A program made the translations under genes and the position numbers. Shown here one piece after another: positions 33,145 to 45,102 of a DNA stretch of 64,000 nt (its first letter is position 1; every line of letters starts with the position of its first letter). The DNA comes from Pseudophaeomoniella oleicola (lineage: Eukaryota; Ascomycota; Eurotiomycetes; Phaeomoniellales; Phaeomoniellaceae): contig QWDQ01000004.1 in assembly GCA_003868215.1 (NCBI GenBank), positions 62,001-126,000 of the forward strand. The letters run 5' to 3'. The notes under the pieces were generated by a model, which did no database searches, had not been told where the DNA came from, and saw only the letters and a program-made list of their open reading frames with translations.

Positions 33145-34773
33145 ATGGCGACCACCTACAACACAGAGCCTCCTCCGACCGCTTCAGCCACCCTTCACAC
33201 AACCGCCGGTCCTATAACCTTTTCTCTGTTCGCGCAACAAGCCCCACTGGCCAGCAGAAATTTCCTCCAGCACATTCTCGACGGCTACTACGACAACACC
33301 GCCTTTCACCGTGTCGTACCCGGTTTCGTCGTCCAAGGCGGCGACCCGACAGGCACGGGAGACGGCGGTGAATCAATCTATGAAGACCCAGAGTTCGAGA
33401 TTGATCCTAATACGGGAGAGAAAGTCGTGTTTGGAGATGAGATACATTCAAGGTTACGGTTTAATCGGAGGGGACTGCTGGGAATGGCGAAGATGACAGA
33501 TGCGAAAGGGAGAGGTTCGTATGGAAGCCAGTTCTTTGTCACCTTGGGTGATTGTAGAGCTGAATTAGATGGGAAATGTACGATGTTTGGGAGGGTAGAA
33601 GGAGAGGGAATCTACAATGTTGTCAAAATTGCAGATGCTGAGCTGGTGGAAGGGACCGAGCGGCCGGTTTGGCCCATAAGGGTTACAAGGGCGGAAGTGG
33701 GAGAGCTACCAAAAGGCGTTTTGTGGCAAGGCATGAAGAAGAGAGAGAAGACAGCGCCGAGGACCGTGGATGAGGACCGGATGGCTGTCAAGAAGAAACC
33801 AAAGAAGAAGGGCGGGAAGGCTTTGTTAAGCTTTGGGGATGAAGGAGAGGATGAAGGTCCAGCTGTCATCAAGAAGGCTAAATTCAACACGAGCTTGATC
33901 AAAGATGACTCTGCCGGCATGGCAACCTCAGGCAATGCCAATAAAAGTGTGGTAAGAGCGGAAAAAGACAAAGCCCCTCAGAGGTCGACACGGCGACGAC
34001 AATCTGCGTCAGCCTCTCCTCAGCCTGTAACACGACCCTCTGAACCGCGGCGAAAACCTTCGCTACACGACCCAACTACGCAGCTACCTCTCCAGGATCC
34101 CGAATCACCCAGGTCTCCTTCTGCAAGTCCTGAGCCGGCTCCGAATAAATCTGCTCTATCGGATATGAACGCACAAATAGCTGCTCTCAAAGCCTCCATG
34201 AGACGTGATGTTGCACCCGCCGCTGAGCCGAAAAAGAAGAAGTCCGCCCTCGAGCAGATGATCCCCGAAAACAGCATCCGTGGCAGGAAGCGACGGCATG
34301 ATGGCGGCCCCCCAGACAGTACCCGGGAATCCGAATCGCTTCGTATCCTCAACGCATTCAAAACCCGCCTCGACGGCGTTGATAATACAGTCCCCCCAAC
34401 GAATGGCCACACCAAGCACAGAAAACACTCCACTCCCAATGGCTCATCAGCCGCACCAACCGCCACCGCTGAAGAAGACGAAGAAGCTAAACTCTGCGAC
34501 CTACATTTTATCGCCAACTGCCAATCCTGCTCCTCCTGGGACAAGGACGTCGAGCTCAAAGAATCCGAAGACGACCCTTCGGACAAGTCCTGGATGACGC
34601 ATGCCTTGTCATTTGAGAAGGACCGACTGGGGAAGGACTTGACGTGGCGCAGGAAGAACGAAGAGGAATTGGTCGTCATCGATCCGAGGGAGAAGGATAG
34701 GGAGATCAGGGAACGGAACCGTGGGAAGAAAGAGGGAGGTGGCGGGCCTTCGCGGGGCAGATATGCAGCGTGA
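33145..34773 (+). CDS. CWC27: Spliceosome-associated cyclophilin-type peptidyl-prolyl isomerase
   Basis: Single exon, 542 aa. The cyclophilin domain occupies about residues 14-195, with HTTAGPITFSLFA at the start, AFHRVVPGFVVQGGDPTGTG as the active-site segment, and GSYGSQFFVTLG. In the cyclosporin-binding position the canonical Trp is replaced (RAELDGKCTMFG). This is a Cwc27 trait linked to weak or absent isomerase activity. The remainder is a long charged, disordered arm with KKKPKKK clusters, a coiled ALSDMNAQIAALKASMRRD helix, and the C-terminal CDLHFIANCQSCSSWD segment typical of fungal Cwc27. The protein joins the activated spliceosome in the nucleus. The family assignment rests on this domain order. 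Confidence 0.9.
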   Translation: MATTYNTEPPPTASATLHTTAGPITFSLFAQQAPLASRNFLQHILDGYYDNTAFHRVVPGFVVQGGDPTGTGDGGESIYEDPEFEIDPNTGEKVVFGDEIHSRLRFNRRGLLGMAKMTDAKGRGSYGSQFFVTLGDCRAELDGKCTMFGRVEGEGIYNVVKIADAELVEGTERPVWPIRVTRAEVGELPKGVLWQGMKKREKTAPRTVDEDRMAVKKKPKKKGGKALLSFGDEGEDEGPAVIKKAKFNTSLIKDDSAGMATSGNANKSVVRAEKDKAPQRSTRRRQSASASPQPVTRPSEPRRKPSLHDPTTQLPLQDPESPRSPSASPEPAPNKSALSDMNAQIAALKASMRRDVAPAAEPKKKKSALEQMIPENSIRGRKRRHDGGPPDSTRESESLRILNAFKTRLDGVDNTVPPTNGHTKHRKHSTPNGSSAAPTATAEEDEEAKLCDLHFIANCQSCSSWDKDVELKESEDDPSDKSWMTHALSFEKDRLGKDLTWRRKNEEELVVIDPREKDREIRERNRGKKEGGGGPSRGRYAA

Positions 34774-36186
34774 CCATTGGCATTTGGGTCCGGGAAACCT
34801 CGAGGAATACAAGATCTGCATTCGTGAACGGAAGTCTATCGGAGAGCCATCTCATATTCCCGTGATGCTGTGAACCTGTGGGTTCGAGACCTCTCTAGCT
34901 GTTGATTCGAAGCACATCAGTCTCACGTACATTATGGAGACCCTGCGCAAAGCTCACCAAGGGTTCGGGGCTAAGGGTTCAGGGCTCAGGGCTCAGGGGA
35001 CAGCTGACAGCTAACAGACCGCAACGATCAACAAGACCTACCTCTTTTGTTTTGGCATTACCGCATATGTCGGTCATGGAGAATTTTTCTATCCTCGCAG
35101 CCGAGCTGATTCGGTTGATGGTTTCTCAATTGAGCATGAGATGTTACGCTATGTCCTCCGATCATCGCTAGTGATCAGGCTATGAGCAGCGATCACTCAT
35201 AGGTTGAATCCCGAACAGGCACGGCGGGGTTTACTATGGTGGAGAGGCGAACAAAGAGTTCTAGGAGTTCTAGGCTCGAGGTGGCTTGCGTCGTGGATGG
35301 GAGCATGGTTTGCTGGCAGAGCTTGAGGCGTATGCGTCGGTGAGGGCCGGAGTCGCCTGTGGCCAATTCGTGACATTATTCCACCACTCACGTCAAGATC
35401 TCTCCGGCAGAGGAAGATTATTACAGCGCTAAGACAGTGGTCTCCGATGCTAGCTTACACCCTGTTGCTGCTATGACCTGCGGATCTGCTAAAAAAAATA
35501 CGACTCTACAAATACATATCTAGACGGCGTGAAGACAGAACAATAGCGTCTGGAGAATAGTTTGTATCCAGACGATTGCCCACCACTAAACTCCTTATGG
35601 TGTGGCAAGTGCACAGGCAGTTCACCTGACATGATGACGGGAGAAGACAGAGGTTTTAGAAAACCTTTAGGCTGATGGCTAATAGATTAATGGTATAGAA
35701 GGCTGAGAAGTTGATTGGTGGATCTCAAGCGATTTCGCAACCAATACCACTAGTCACAGAGAACCGAAAGCTCGGGTCAAAGGTGTACCATAGTATCAGG
35801 TAGTGAGGTAGCTTCTCCCGAGGTAAACTTCTCTTTACGAAGCGATTGAATATGGCAATCCAACGGTTTGATCCGATCCCCAGTTCATTGTTTGGGGAAA
35901 TCCGTTATCTATGCGGTACATTGTAAGGACAAGCACCAGAGCGACAGTTGACATTGTTCAGGTACAAAGAAAGTAGATGAAAGGCAAAAGGGAAAAGAAG
36001 AGGGGGAAGAAGAAAGAAAGAGAACAAAGAAAAACGGTGCGTGGCCGTGGCGCATTATATTCTTTCTGATAGGTGAATCACACGTGCGAGGATGAGCTAA
36101 AACCAATATTAGGTATTTAGTATACTTACGGATGTACCTCCGTACTGGAAAATAGATTAACATTCAGTCTAGAAAGTGATAAAACG

Positions 36187-36217
36187 GTGGAAGGTGGAAG
36201 GTGGAAGGTGGAAGGTG
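36187..36217. repeat. GTGGAAG tandem repeat
   Basis: Four and a half head-to-tail copies of a 7-base unit. Confidence 0.85.
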
Positions 36218-36710
36218 AACAACGGTCTTCACGATCTCTGCAGGCTTACCTAGTGCCGAGCTTGAGCTCGACAATGTCTGCTTAGTCGATGTTGGATAGA
36301 CGGGCTAGAGTACTCTGTAATACGTACTAGATACGCAATAGGCATCTATGTGCCTAGGTATGCAGGTACCGAGGTTAGTTCTGCCTCGCTGGTCATGATG
36401 ATCTGGTCGTGATGATCGGGTCATACAACGGTGCTAGTAAGGCTGAGGCTGCCTGAAACCCAGATTGATCTGCAGCCTCATCTGAAGTGCACAGCGGATG
36501 ATGCTGCAAAGACCCTACACGATTCCATGAACACAGGTATTTGCGTAGTGATTAATTAAATTACCTTACATCTTACAAGTAGACGGGTACGGTGAAGATG
36601 AAGAATTAAATTACATATGGCGCCTTCCGAGCTGTATCAGGACGGTATAGCGGTTAAAACGCACACACAAGATTTCGATAGATTCAGGTACCAAGCGAGC
36701 AAGGCACCTC

Positions 36711-36740
36711 AAGGACCTACCAGGACCTACCAGGACCTAC
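36711..36740. repeat. 10-base tandem repeat (AGGACCTACC)
   Basis: Three near-identical head-to-tail copies in the region upstream of the esterase gene. Confidence 0.8.
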
Positions 36741-37667
36741 CCAAAGTGATTAGTAGTGCCGTATTGTGGCTGATAAGTTGAAGGAACTATTGAACTTGGT
36801 TCGTCTTTTGACATCAAACAATCGGAACTAACTTCCTTGGCATTGGAATCGAAGCATCAATGTTCTAGCCAGCGAGGCCAGGCGTCTCAGCTCGTCTCGT
36901 CATGTCCAACAGCTATTGTATTTACAACACTTTGCTTCCACGAGAGATTGGTGGCGTCATGAGTTAAGTATATTGGACTTTTTTTTTACCGTCAAGCAGG
37001 AAATAGGATGTCAGGTGCTATTGACTCCTTTGTCTTTGACAGCTCTACTGTTGCTTACCAGTCCAACAAACGGATAGCTTTACATAATGAGCGGAAGAAA
37101 GGTGAAAATGTCGTCGAGTCAACGATCCTGAACGGGTTGGGGCCCCAATGTGCATCTCTCCGCGTTGATTTACCATCTCTTCAGCCGTTTGGACGGACAA
37201 AGGGTCTAGACAGCATGGTGCAAGCTTGGTTGTGCTCCACTGAGCCCTACGCTCCTCCCCGAGGGAAGAGCTTGAACGTCGGCCGAGCGCCAAACTTAGT
37301 CTGTATCTAGATCTCGTTCTGATACAGATGTAGCAGAAGCGCACCGGAGATCTCGCCTGATAACCCCATCTCGTCCGTAGAAGCCGAAACTATTGTGAAG
37401 CGATGTTGGCTATTATCGTCGACGATGACTGGCCGATGCTCGCATATCCACATCGGCTTGTGGTAGGCAAAAGGTGGCGAACTTCATTCATGCTGCTGGA
37501 TCTGAACTCTCGTTGGCGTGATCGGGTCTCGACCGTGTGGACGGGTAGTTCCAGCTTTGAGCGCGATCTTGGAACCCCCGGCTCTACAAAAGGCCCTCTT
37601 CCCCCGGGTCTCCATCGTGATGTCTTGCGGACGTACTGGACCTAGGTGATAGTAGACGACGGCAAAC

Positions 37668-40600
37668 ATGCATTTCCTCAAGTGGACTTCAGCCGTGGGC
37701 TTGCTAGCCAGCCTTGTTGCCGGTCAGGAAGACGTCTCTACAGCTTCCGGATCCTCGCCCTCGAGCTCAATAACTTCTACCAGCTCATCCACAGCGACAA
37801 CGAGCATTCAGACGACGAGCTCTCCGTCATCTACTTCATCCACGTCAATTATCGCCGGCACTTCGTTGACAACTACGATTTCTACATCATCTACATCAGT
37901 CGTCGCCAGCAGTTCGTCCACAACTACGAGCTCGTCGGTGTCCCCTACCGTCCCTAGCACTGGTAGGCTTCTCTCCTGTTTGTGGTAACCCTCTTGCTAA
38001 TTTCGGAGAAGCTACGTCAGTCGTCGTTGCTGCAGATGGCTCCGCTGCATTTACGGGAATCGGCGCAGCTATACTCTACGCTCAGCAGAAAGCTATTCCC
38101 ACTGTCTATGTGCAGGCAGGCACATATAATGAAGCAATCTTGGTCAGTGGCACAAGCGCGGTGACCATAATTGGAGCCTCCTCATCGTCCAATGACTATA
38201 ACCGAAATCAAGTTATTGTTACTACATCCGGGATCCCAATGACCATCAATACCAACGACGTTACGAAGACAGTATGGAGAAACATAAACTTTGTGAGTAC
38301 TAGCACGGCGGCGGCAGCTTGGGCTGTGTCCCTACGGGGAACGAAAAATGCCTTCTACAACTGCCAGATGATTACTGCTGGTAATCAAGCAGTGTACTCG
38401 ACCTATGGCATCACCCTTATCGCCAACTCATACATCGAAGCTGCTTCTCAGACTGTTGCCGGATTCTTGGGCATGTATATTTACGGCTCCACCGTCACGG
38501 CAACCGCTGCATCGAATGGCATTGTGCTCTATAACAAGGGTATCGCCACCACCAACTCACAGGTGGTCTTTGACAGTTGCACACTTACTCAGAAGACTGG
38601 TTATACCAATAAGAGAGTATATCTAGCGGCACCGAATGGAAACTACGCACAAGCTGTTTTCCGCAACACGTACATGTCTGACATGATCATCAGCGCAGGT
38701 GTATACCCCTATGCTGCGACCACTGTCAACAACTACTATGGAGAGTATAATACGTCTGGCGCTGGTAGTTATGCTTCCAACAGCGCTACCAGAGGTATCC
38801 AGGACAACTTAATGACAAGTTCTCAACTCTCCAGTTGGTCCATTGACCGGGTCTTTGCAAATTCATTCCCGCCATACGCGACGAGCGATCTCTCATGGAT
38901 TGATCCTTCGGTCCTGGCAGCTATCCAAGCTGCAGATGCGAACAGTATCACCACTAGCGTTTCCACGGGCAGTTCTTCCAGTTCCCAGACCCCACCCTCA
39001 AGTTCTGTAACGATTGCTAGTGTGGGTTCTTCTTCCAGCGCCGTTGTCCAGACTTCCACGACAAGCTCTGTGGCAAGTACTAGCACGGACTCTTCTTCCA
39101 GCTCTATTGTGCCGACTTCCACATCAAGCTCTTCGACAACCGCCAGTATGGGATCCACGTCCGGCACGAGCGCATCGTCCAGCGCTCCAAGCGGTTCCTC
39201 AAGTACCTCTGTGTTGGTGACTCCCACTTCTAGCACTGTTAGTGCTTCTGCCACTAGCAATTGCACGTCATATACTCTTCCATCATCGATACCATCGACT
39301 GCCAGCGTCAAAGTGGTCGGACCTATAGGTTCCTGCGCCAGTTATACCAGTGTTGCTGCTGCCATCTCTGACTTGCCCAATGATTCAAGTACGTGGTACG
39401 TGTACATCTTGGCGGGTACCTACGATGGCAATGTGACGCTTTCTCGCAGAGGCGCCACGGTTTTCAGAGGCCAGTCGAGCTCATCGCTCGATCAGTCCAG
39501 CAATCTCGTGACCATTACCAATGCTCGCGCATTAGTGACTGGCTCTGGTTCGTCTGAAGGAACGTCAACATTCCTTACGACCCAATACAATGCAAAACAT
39601 CTTGCCTTCTACAATATCAACTTTGTCAATTCTTATCCCCAAACGAACAACTATATTGCCATAGCGTTTGATGCGAAGGCCCAGCAGGTGGGTTTCTACT
39701 CTTGTGGCTTCAAGTCAACGGACGGCACGTTCCTCGCAAACTATGGCTCGTTTTACCTTGCTGGCTGTCGCATCGAGGGTTCTCAGGACTTCTTTTGGGG
39801 ATACGGTGCCGCTTACGTCTATAACTCTCTCATTGTCTCGAACGCTGCCGGCTACAGCATTGCCGCTCAGAGCTATCAGGAGCAGTACGGAAGTTCGCAG
39901 TTTGTCTTCGATACTTGCGCCATCGTCCCCAGCTCTTCGAGCATAGGTTCTTCTTCAACCTTTTTAGGCCGTGATTATTCCGCATCCGCTCGTGTTGCCT
40001 ATGTCAATTCATTCATTGATGGCCACATCAAGCCGGTTGGCTGGTCAGTAGGTTCCACAGGAACCAATGTCACCTTTGTGGAAGCCAACAACATTGGACC
40101 AGGCGCTTCGACCTCTTCTAGGTCTTCGAAGGTCTCCATCTTGTCAGATGGCAGCCAGTATTCAGCCGCAAATGTCCTTGGCGATATAAGCTGGGTTGAT
40201 GCAGCCGCCATCCCGGCTTTCTCAGGCTTCCCGTCTCCCATCTTTCCAGGTACAGCGGCTTTGACGACTTCCGTAACCTCGTCTACGAGTTCCATAATCT
40301 CATCTGTCAGTTCCCTAACCTCATCAACTGCACTGGGGAGCACAAATGCTACGGCAACTGCAACGACATCTTCTTCTGTCTCCTCGACGTCATCAGCAGC
40401 TTGCCCGACCGATACTCTTGTGGTTAATCAAACTCCTGAGAACAGCTGTCAATATAGCACCATCTCTGCTGCTGCTGCAGCCCTTGCCAATGACGGGTTA
40501 GAGAAGACGATCCTGGTCTATCCCGGCAGATACAACGAACAAATATCCGTCAACCGAACTGGAAAAGTGACACTTCGAGGCACTACATCATATGTCAATG

Positions 40601-43600
40601 ATTTTACACAGAACCAGGTCATAGTTTACAACGCTTATGGTGTGTCCACAAGTGCTAACCAGGACGAGTTAACACCAGTGTTGTACAGTAAGAAGAGCAA
40701 CTTGGCAGTTTACAACATCGACTTCCATAACACCTTTGAACAGGCCGCTAGTCATGCAGCTCTAGCCGCTGACTTCTATGGTTCAAACATGGCATTCTAT
40801 GGGTGTAGCTTCATCGGCTACCAAGATACCTTGTTGCTCAACCAGGGTGTCCAGGTCCTCAGCAATTGCTACATCGAAGGATCGGTCGACTTTATATGGG
40901 GTTTCTCTACCGCCTACATGCACGGTTGCTACATTGCCGCGAACACTCCTGGTGCTTCCATCGTTGCAATGAGCAGGAGATCTGCATCAACAGCTGGCGG
41001 TTATGTTATCGATTCATCCCTAATCACATATACCTCCACATACGGATCGTCTATGGGCCAGACGTACCTTGGACGCCCTTATTCCAGCTATTCCAGAGTT
41101 GTCTATATGAACTCTTACCTGGACAGCAACATCAATCCAGCTGGTTGGTCAATTTGGCAGACCTCGAATCCCCAAACGGACAATGTACTCTTTGGCGAAT
41201 ATAACAATACTGGTCCATCTTCGTCCACCGCTAATCGAGCATCATTTTCCACCCAACTGGATGCCACTGCTGTTCAAGCATATACGCTACAGAACTGGAT
41301 CGGTGACACTTCGTGGCTTGACATGGCTACTTATAATCTTCCACCCTCATATTCATGGTCCGATACATCCGCCACCAAACCTACTAGCCCGGCCTCTAAC
41401 ACCACTGCTATCTCGTCAACTTCGTCTGCAACAGCATCTGCTACAGCAACTGCTACAGCAAGTGCGACTTGCGGACATCCATCTTCTGGAACAGACGTCC
41501 CTGTCGGTGCCGTGGTTGTAGATGCTTCCAACAGCACTAGTGGCTCATATCCCAGCCTGACATCTGCGCTTGCGGCATTGCCCAAGGATTCGAGTTGTCA
41601 GGTCATTTTCATGATGCCAGGGACCTATAACGAACAGGCAGCTGTCAATCGTCCAGGTCAGACCCAGATCATTGGCTATGCGAACGGGAGCCCTGGTCAA
41701 GGTTATTCAAACAACCAAGTGACCATCTCATATAGCAGAGGCTTGTCAGTGTCCTCTCTGCCAACTGGCCACTCCGATTCGGAGACAGCGGTAATCACTA
41801 CGACATCATCGAATATTGCCTTTTATAACGTCAATTTCGTCAATACCGCCAATTCCGACGGTTCGACACCTAGCTTCGTAACCCTCGCGGGGTCCGTCTA
41901 TGGGTCACATATAGGCTTCTATGGCTGTTCACTCATCGGATGGCAAGACACTCTATTGACAGGATCGACCAACGGCTATCAGTACTACGAATCGTGCTAT
42001 ATCGAAGGGGCGATTGACTTCATCTGGGGTTATTCTGCGGCCTACTTCAAAGGTTGTACAATCGCCGCAAAGAGGAAATCCTCGGCCATTACCGCCCACA
42101 GCCGTGCGAGTAGCTCCGCAGTCGGCGCATACGTTTTCGACGAGTGTTTGGTCACGGCGCCTCCTGCTTATTCCTCCGCAATACAAGCCAGCGTGTTCCT
42201 TGGCCGCCCCTATTCCAGCTATGCTAAGGTTGTTTACAAGAATTCCTACCTCGACTCGATCATTGCACCATCTGGATGGAAGACATGGAGCACAAGCGAT
42301 CCTCGTACAGATCACATCACCTTCGCAGAGTACAATAATATCGGGCCCGGCAACTGGGAAAACAATGCCGCTGCACGTGTCGCTTGGGGAAACTGCACAC
42401 TTTTGACCTCTGATACGTATACGCTTTCCAGCATCATGGACTCCACAAGCTGGATCGACATGACTTATTGGGATAGCATCTCAATACCCACCGGTGTATC
42501 ATCAACCGTGCCTCCTCCACCCACGACCACGCCACAGACGCCGCCCACGGTCGTGGCCAATGCCACATCTCCACGCGCGACATCTCCGGGTGATACCGAC
42601 TACATTGTTTCCAAGACACCCATCACGGGCAAGACAACGTACAATACAATCTCAGACGCTATGTCAGCCATCAACAGTGTGTCTAGAAGCACAACCGTCA
42701 CCATCTTCATCTACCCTGGAGTATATCAGGAGCAGCTGACATTCAACCGATCAGGCACGACCATCTTCCGCGGATACACAGAATCTCCCGACGATAATGC
42801 CCAAAATCAAGTCATTGTTCAGAATAGTCACGGCGTTGACACACAGACAGATCAGAGCAACTCGGATTCTGCAACTTTGTATTCCAGAGCAAAATATATC
42901 CAACTATACAACATCAATCTGAACAACTTGTTTGGCACGGAAGATGACTATGCCTCTCTAGGGTTCGCTATTGGCAACAACGGCTACGCCTCTTTCTACG
43001 GATGCCAGATAACAGGAAATCAAGATACCTTCGACTTGAATAGTGGGACCAACGTCTTTACCTACAATACCTTGATCGAGGGCTCTATCGACTTCATTTG
43101 GGGATCAGGTTCTGCCTACTTCCTGAACTCAACCATCGTGCCGAATGCCGATGGTGGATGTATCACAGCTGACAAGAGAAGTACCAATGGCTCTATCGGT
43201 GGTTTAGTCTTTGATCAATGCACAATTGCCGCTGCAGCTGGAGTCTCCCCGGGTTCGATCTATCTAGGTCGCCCCTACAGCCAGTATGCACGGGTCGCAT
43301 GGATCAACAGTTACCTGGATAGCTCAGTTGCTCCCGCTGGTTGGTCTGTCTGGTCAAGGTCAAGTCCTCAAACAAATGGTGTCTTGTTTGGTGAATACCA
43401 CAACTATGGACCCGGTTCCTCGACCGCATCTCGTGCGTCATTTTCCGAACAGCTCACGGATGCCGATGTCGCGCAATTCCAACTGGCCAACTTCTTCTCT
43501 ACCCAAGGGACCTCTTGGATTAATATGACATATGTTCATACCGCCCCGTTCACCGCTGGCTCCTCTCCGGTCGCAACTTATACTTCCTCATCATCTGTTG

Positions 43601-45102
43601 CTACGGTCACACCGACTTCGACATCTGAAATTACAACTGTTCTTCCAGAATCAACTATCACGATCACCAGATCAACGACCGCTAAGGTGACGGCTTATAC
43701 GACTCTGTCCGCTGATCCTGTGACGAGATTTACGACTGTCAGTGTTGCGCTCGGCAGCAGTAGCACTGTTACCCCAGCTCCTGTTATCATTACCAGATAT
43801 AGGACTACCACGTCGACTGAAGGGTCTACATCGACACTGACCCCTGATGAAGTCACTGTTACGCGATATACGACCATCCTCACGAGTGTTGGGTCTACCG
43901 TCACGGTTACGCCAGATTTGAGTACAGTCCTTAGATATAGTACTATCAGGACAACCGTTGGCTCGAGCCAGACGATTGTTCCGGATCCTGTCACTACAAC
44001 GAGGTATGCCACGAGCACAACGACATCATTTTATACAAGCACAGCTGCCGCATCAACGGTCACCCAGACTCAAGTAGCTACTGTGTATGGCACGTCTACG
44101 TACTCATCCTCTCCTCGGTTGGTTACCGTTACCACGAGCAGCTATTTGACGTCTACTCGCGTTCAGACTGCAAGACCAACCACTATCACGAGAACAGTAT
44201 CTACACTTACAATTCCTGGGCCAGTCACGATAAGTACCCCAAGGAGTACAACAGTCTACGTGACGTCCACTTCGACAGGAACGAGGACGAGCAGCGTGAC
44301 CGCGACCCTCAGCTGCACTCCGCTTGCGAAAAGAGATTCGATTCCGGTAGATCGTTTCCACGTTCGTGCTTTGGTTTCACACGAGAGAAGAGCAGTTGTC
44401 CCGAACCCGTCGACGGCTACCTATACATATACATCAACCCTTACATCGACCGTCAAGACCGTTAGTTCCGTCATACCGGGTCAAACTGTAACGGCAACGA
44501 CGACAGCGACCAGCCTGGTCACGGGTGTGACAACTCTGAGGGCAGTGACCACTACAACAACATCTACTATTGCGCTAATAAGCTCGATAACTGATGTGAG
44601 CGTTCCAAGAGCTTCGTCGACCACCTCAACCTCGACAGTCTTGCAAACGAGCACAATATCTGGACTTACAACCCTCAGGGGCAGCACGACCACCTCGACT
44701 GCAGTTGTGACCCAGACCAGCTCGATCGGTGGTGTTACTACCCTCAGGGCTTCCACGACTACTGTAACCTCCCCTGTTGTTGTCACAAGGACTTCAAGCG
44801 TCAGAACCACGGCCCCTGTCGCAACCGTTGTGGTATCCGCAACAAGAACCTCAAACTCAGTCGTCACCCTTCCTCAATCCACCAGCACCGTCACCGTGAT
44901 CCGAACTGGCAGTACGACCGTCACTTCCTACGCTCCCACCTCGACCGTCGAGATCGACAGAACGATCACGTCGACCGGAGCAAGGACCACGGTCACCGCT
45001 CCTCAGGTCACGATCACGAGGACCACAACGCACAAGACGACCACGACAGCGTACAGCACAGTAACAAGATATGCAAGGGGTGCAACTACCTGCGCTGCTT
45101 GA
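37668..45102 (+). CDS. Giant secreted protein with five tandem pectin-methylesterase domains and a mucin-like tail
   Basis: Two exons, 37668-37962 and 38009-45102 (intron 46 nt, GTAGGC..GGAG); 2462 aa. A signal peptide (about 1-19) and a Ser/Thr linker precede five right-handed beta-helix domains of the CE8 pectin methylesterase family. They lie at about residues 100-405, 525-840, 897-1215, 1253-1592 and 1627-1949, separated by Ser/Thr linkers. Domains 3, 4 and 5 keep the whole active site: Q1037/D1038/D1059/R1121, Q1411/D1412/D1435/R1498 and Q1770/D1771/D1793/R1853. These fall in the motifs QDT, DFIWG and LGRPYS. Domain 2 keeps the nucleophile (SQDFFWG) and Arg (LGRDY) but has Gly for the acid/base Asp. 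Domain 1 has lost all of them. The tail (about 1950-2462) is almost only Ser/Thr/Val, probably heavily O-glycosylated. No GPI or transmembrane end is seen. Likely role: demethylating plant pectin outside or at the cell wall. Typical fungal members are single-domain, about 330 aa. Confidence 0.92.
43711..44030 (+). repeat. Coding repeat array 1 in the esterase tail (23-aa units)
   Basis: About four and a half imperfect 23-residue units, residues about 2000-2105. Each carries a TRYTT-like core and ends in S-x-GS-x-x-TVTP. Confidence 0.75.
44521..44820 (+). repeat. Coding repeat array 2 in the esterase tail (about 25-aa units)
   Basis: About four imperfect units, residues about 2270-2370, with the recurrent core GVTTLRASTTT and TSSI spacers. 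It is distinct from array 1, from which it is separated by a dibasic site (K2206-R2207). Confidence 0.7.

Larger units (their letters stand above)
34774..37667. other. 2.9-kb gene-free stretch upstream of the giant esterase gene
   Basis: No supportable gene. Contents seen: a degenerate GGGCTCA/GGGTTCA tract (34959-34999), four-plus copies of GTGGAAG (36187-36217), three copies of the 10-mer AGGACCTACC (36711-36740), and AT-rich patches around 36540-36620. A stretch at about 35070-35360 could be read as a worn F-box-like start but cannot be supported. The final several hundred bases must hold the promoter of the esterase gene. Confidence 0.5.

Noticed and set aside
34020-34679. 219-codon minus-strand frame
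   Set aside because: Antisense shadow of the charged C-terminal arm of the Cwc27 gene.
34860-34900. tRNA-like GGGTTCGAGAC sequence
   Set aside because: It resembles a B box, but no matching A box or acceptor stem could be found around it.
34959-34999. Telomere-like GGGTTCA/GGGCTCA tract
   Set aside because: The unit is 7 bases with mixed sequence and only four to five copies; it is not the fungal TTAGGG repeat.
35070-35360. Possible F-box-like remnant (ILAAELIRLMVSQLSM)
   Set aside because: Only a few residues resemble an F-box start, several frame changes would be needed to go on, and low complexity flanks it.
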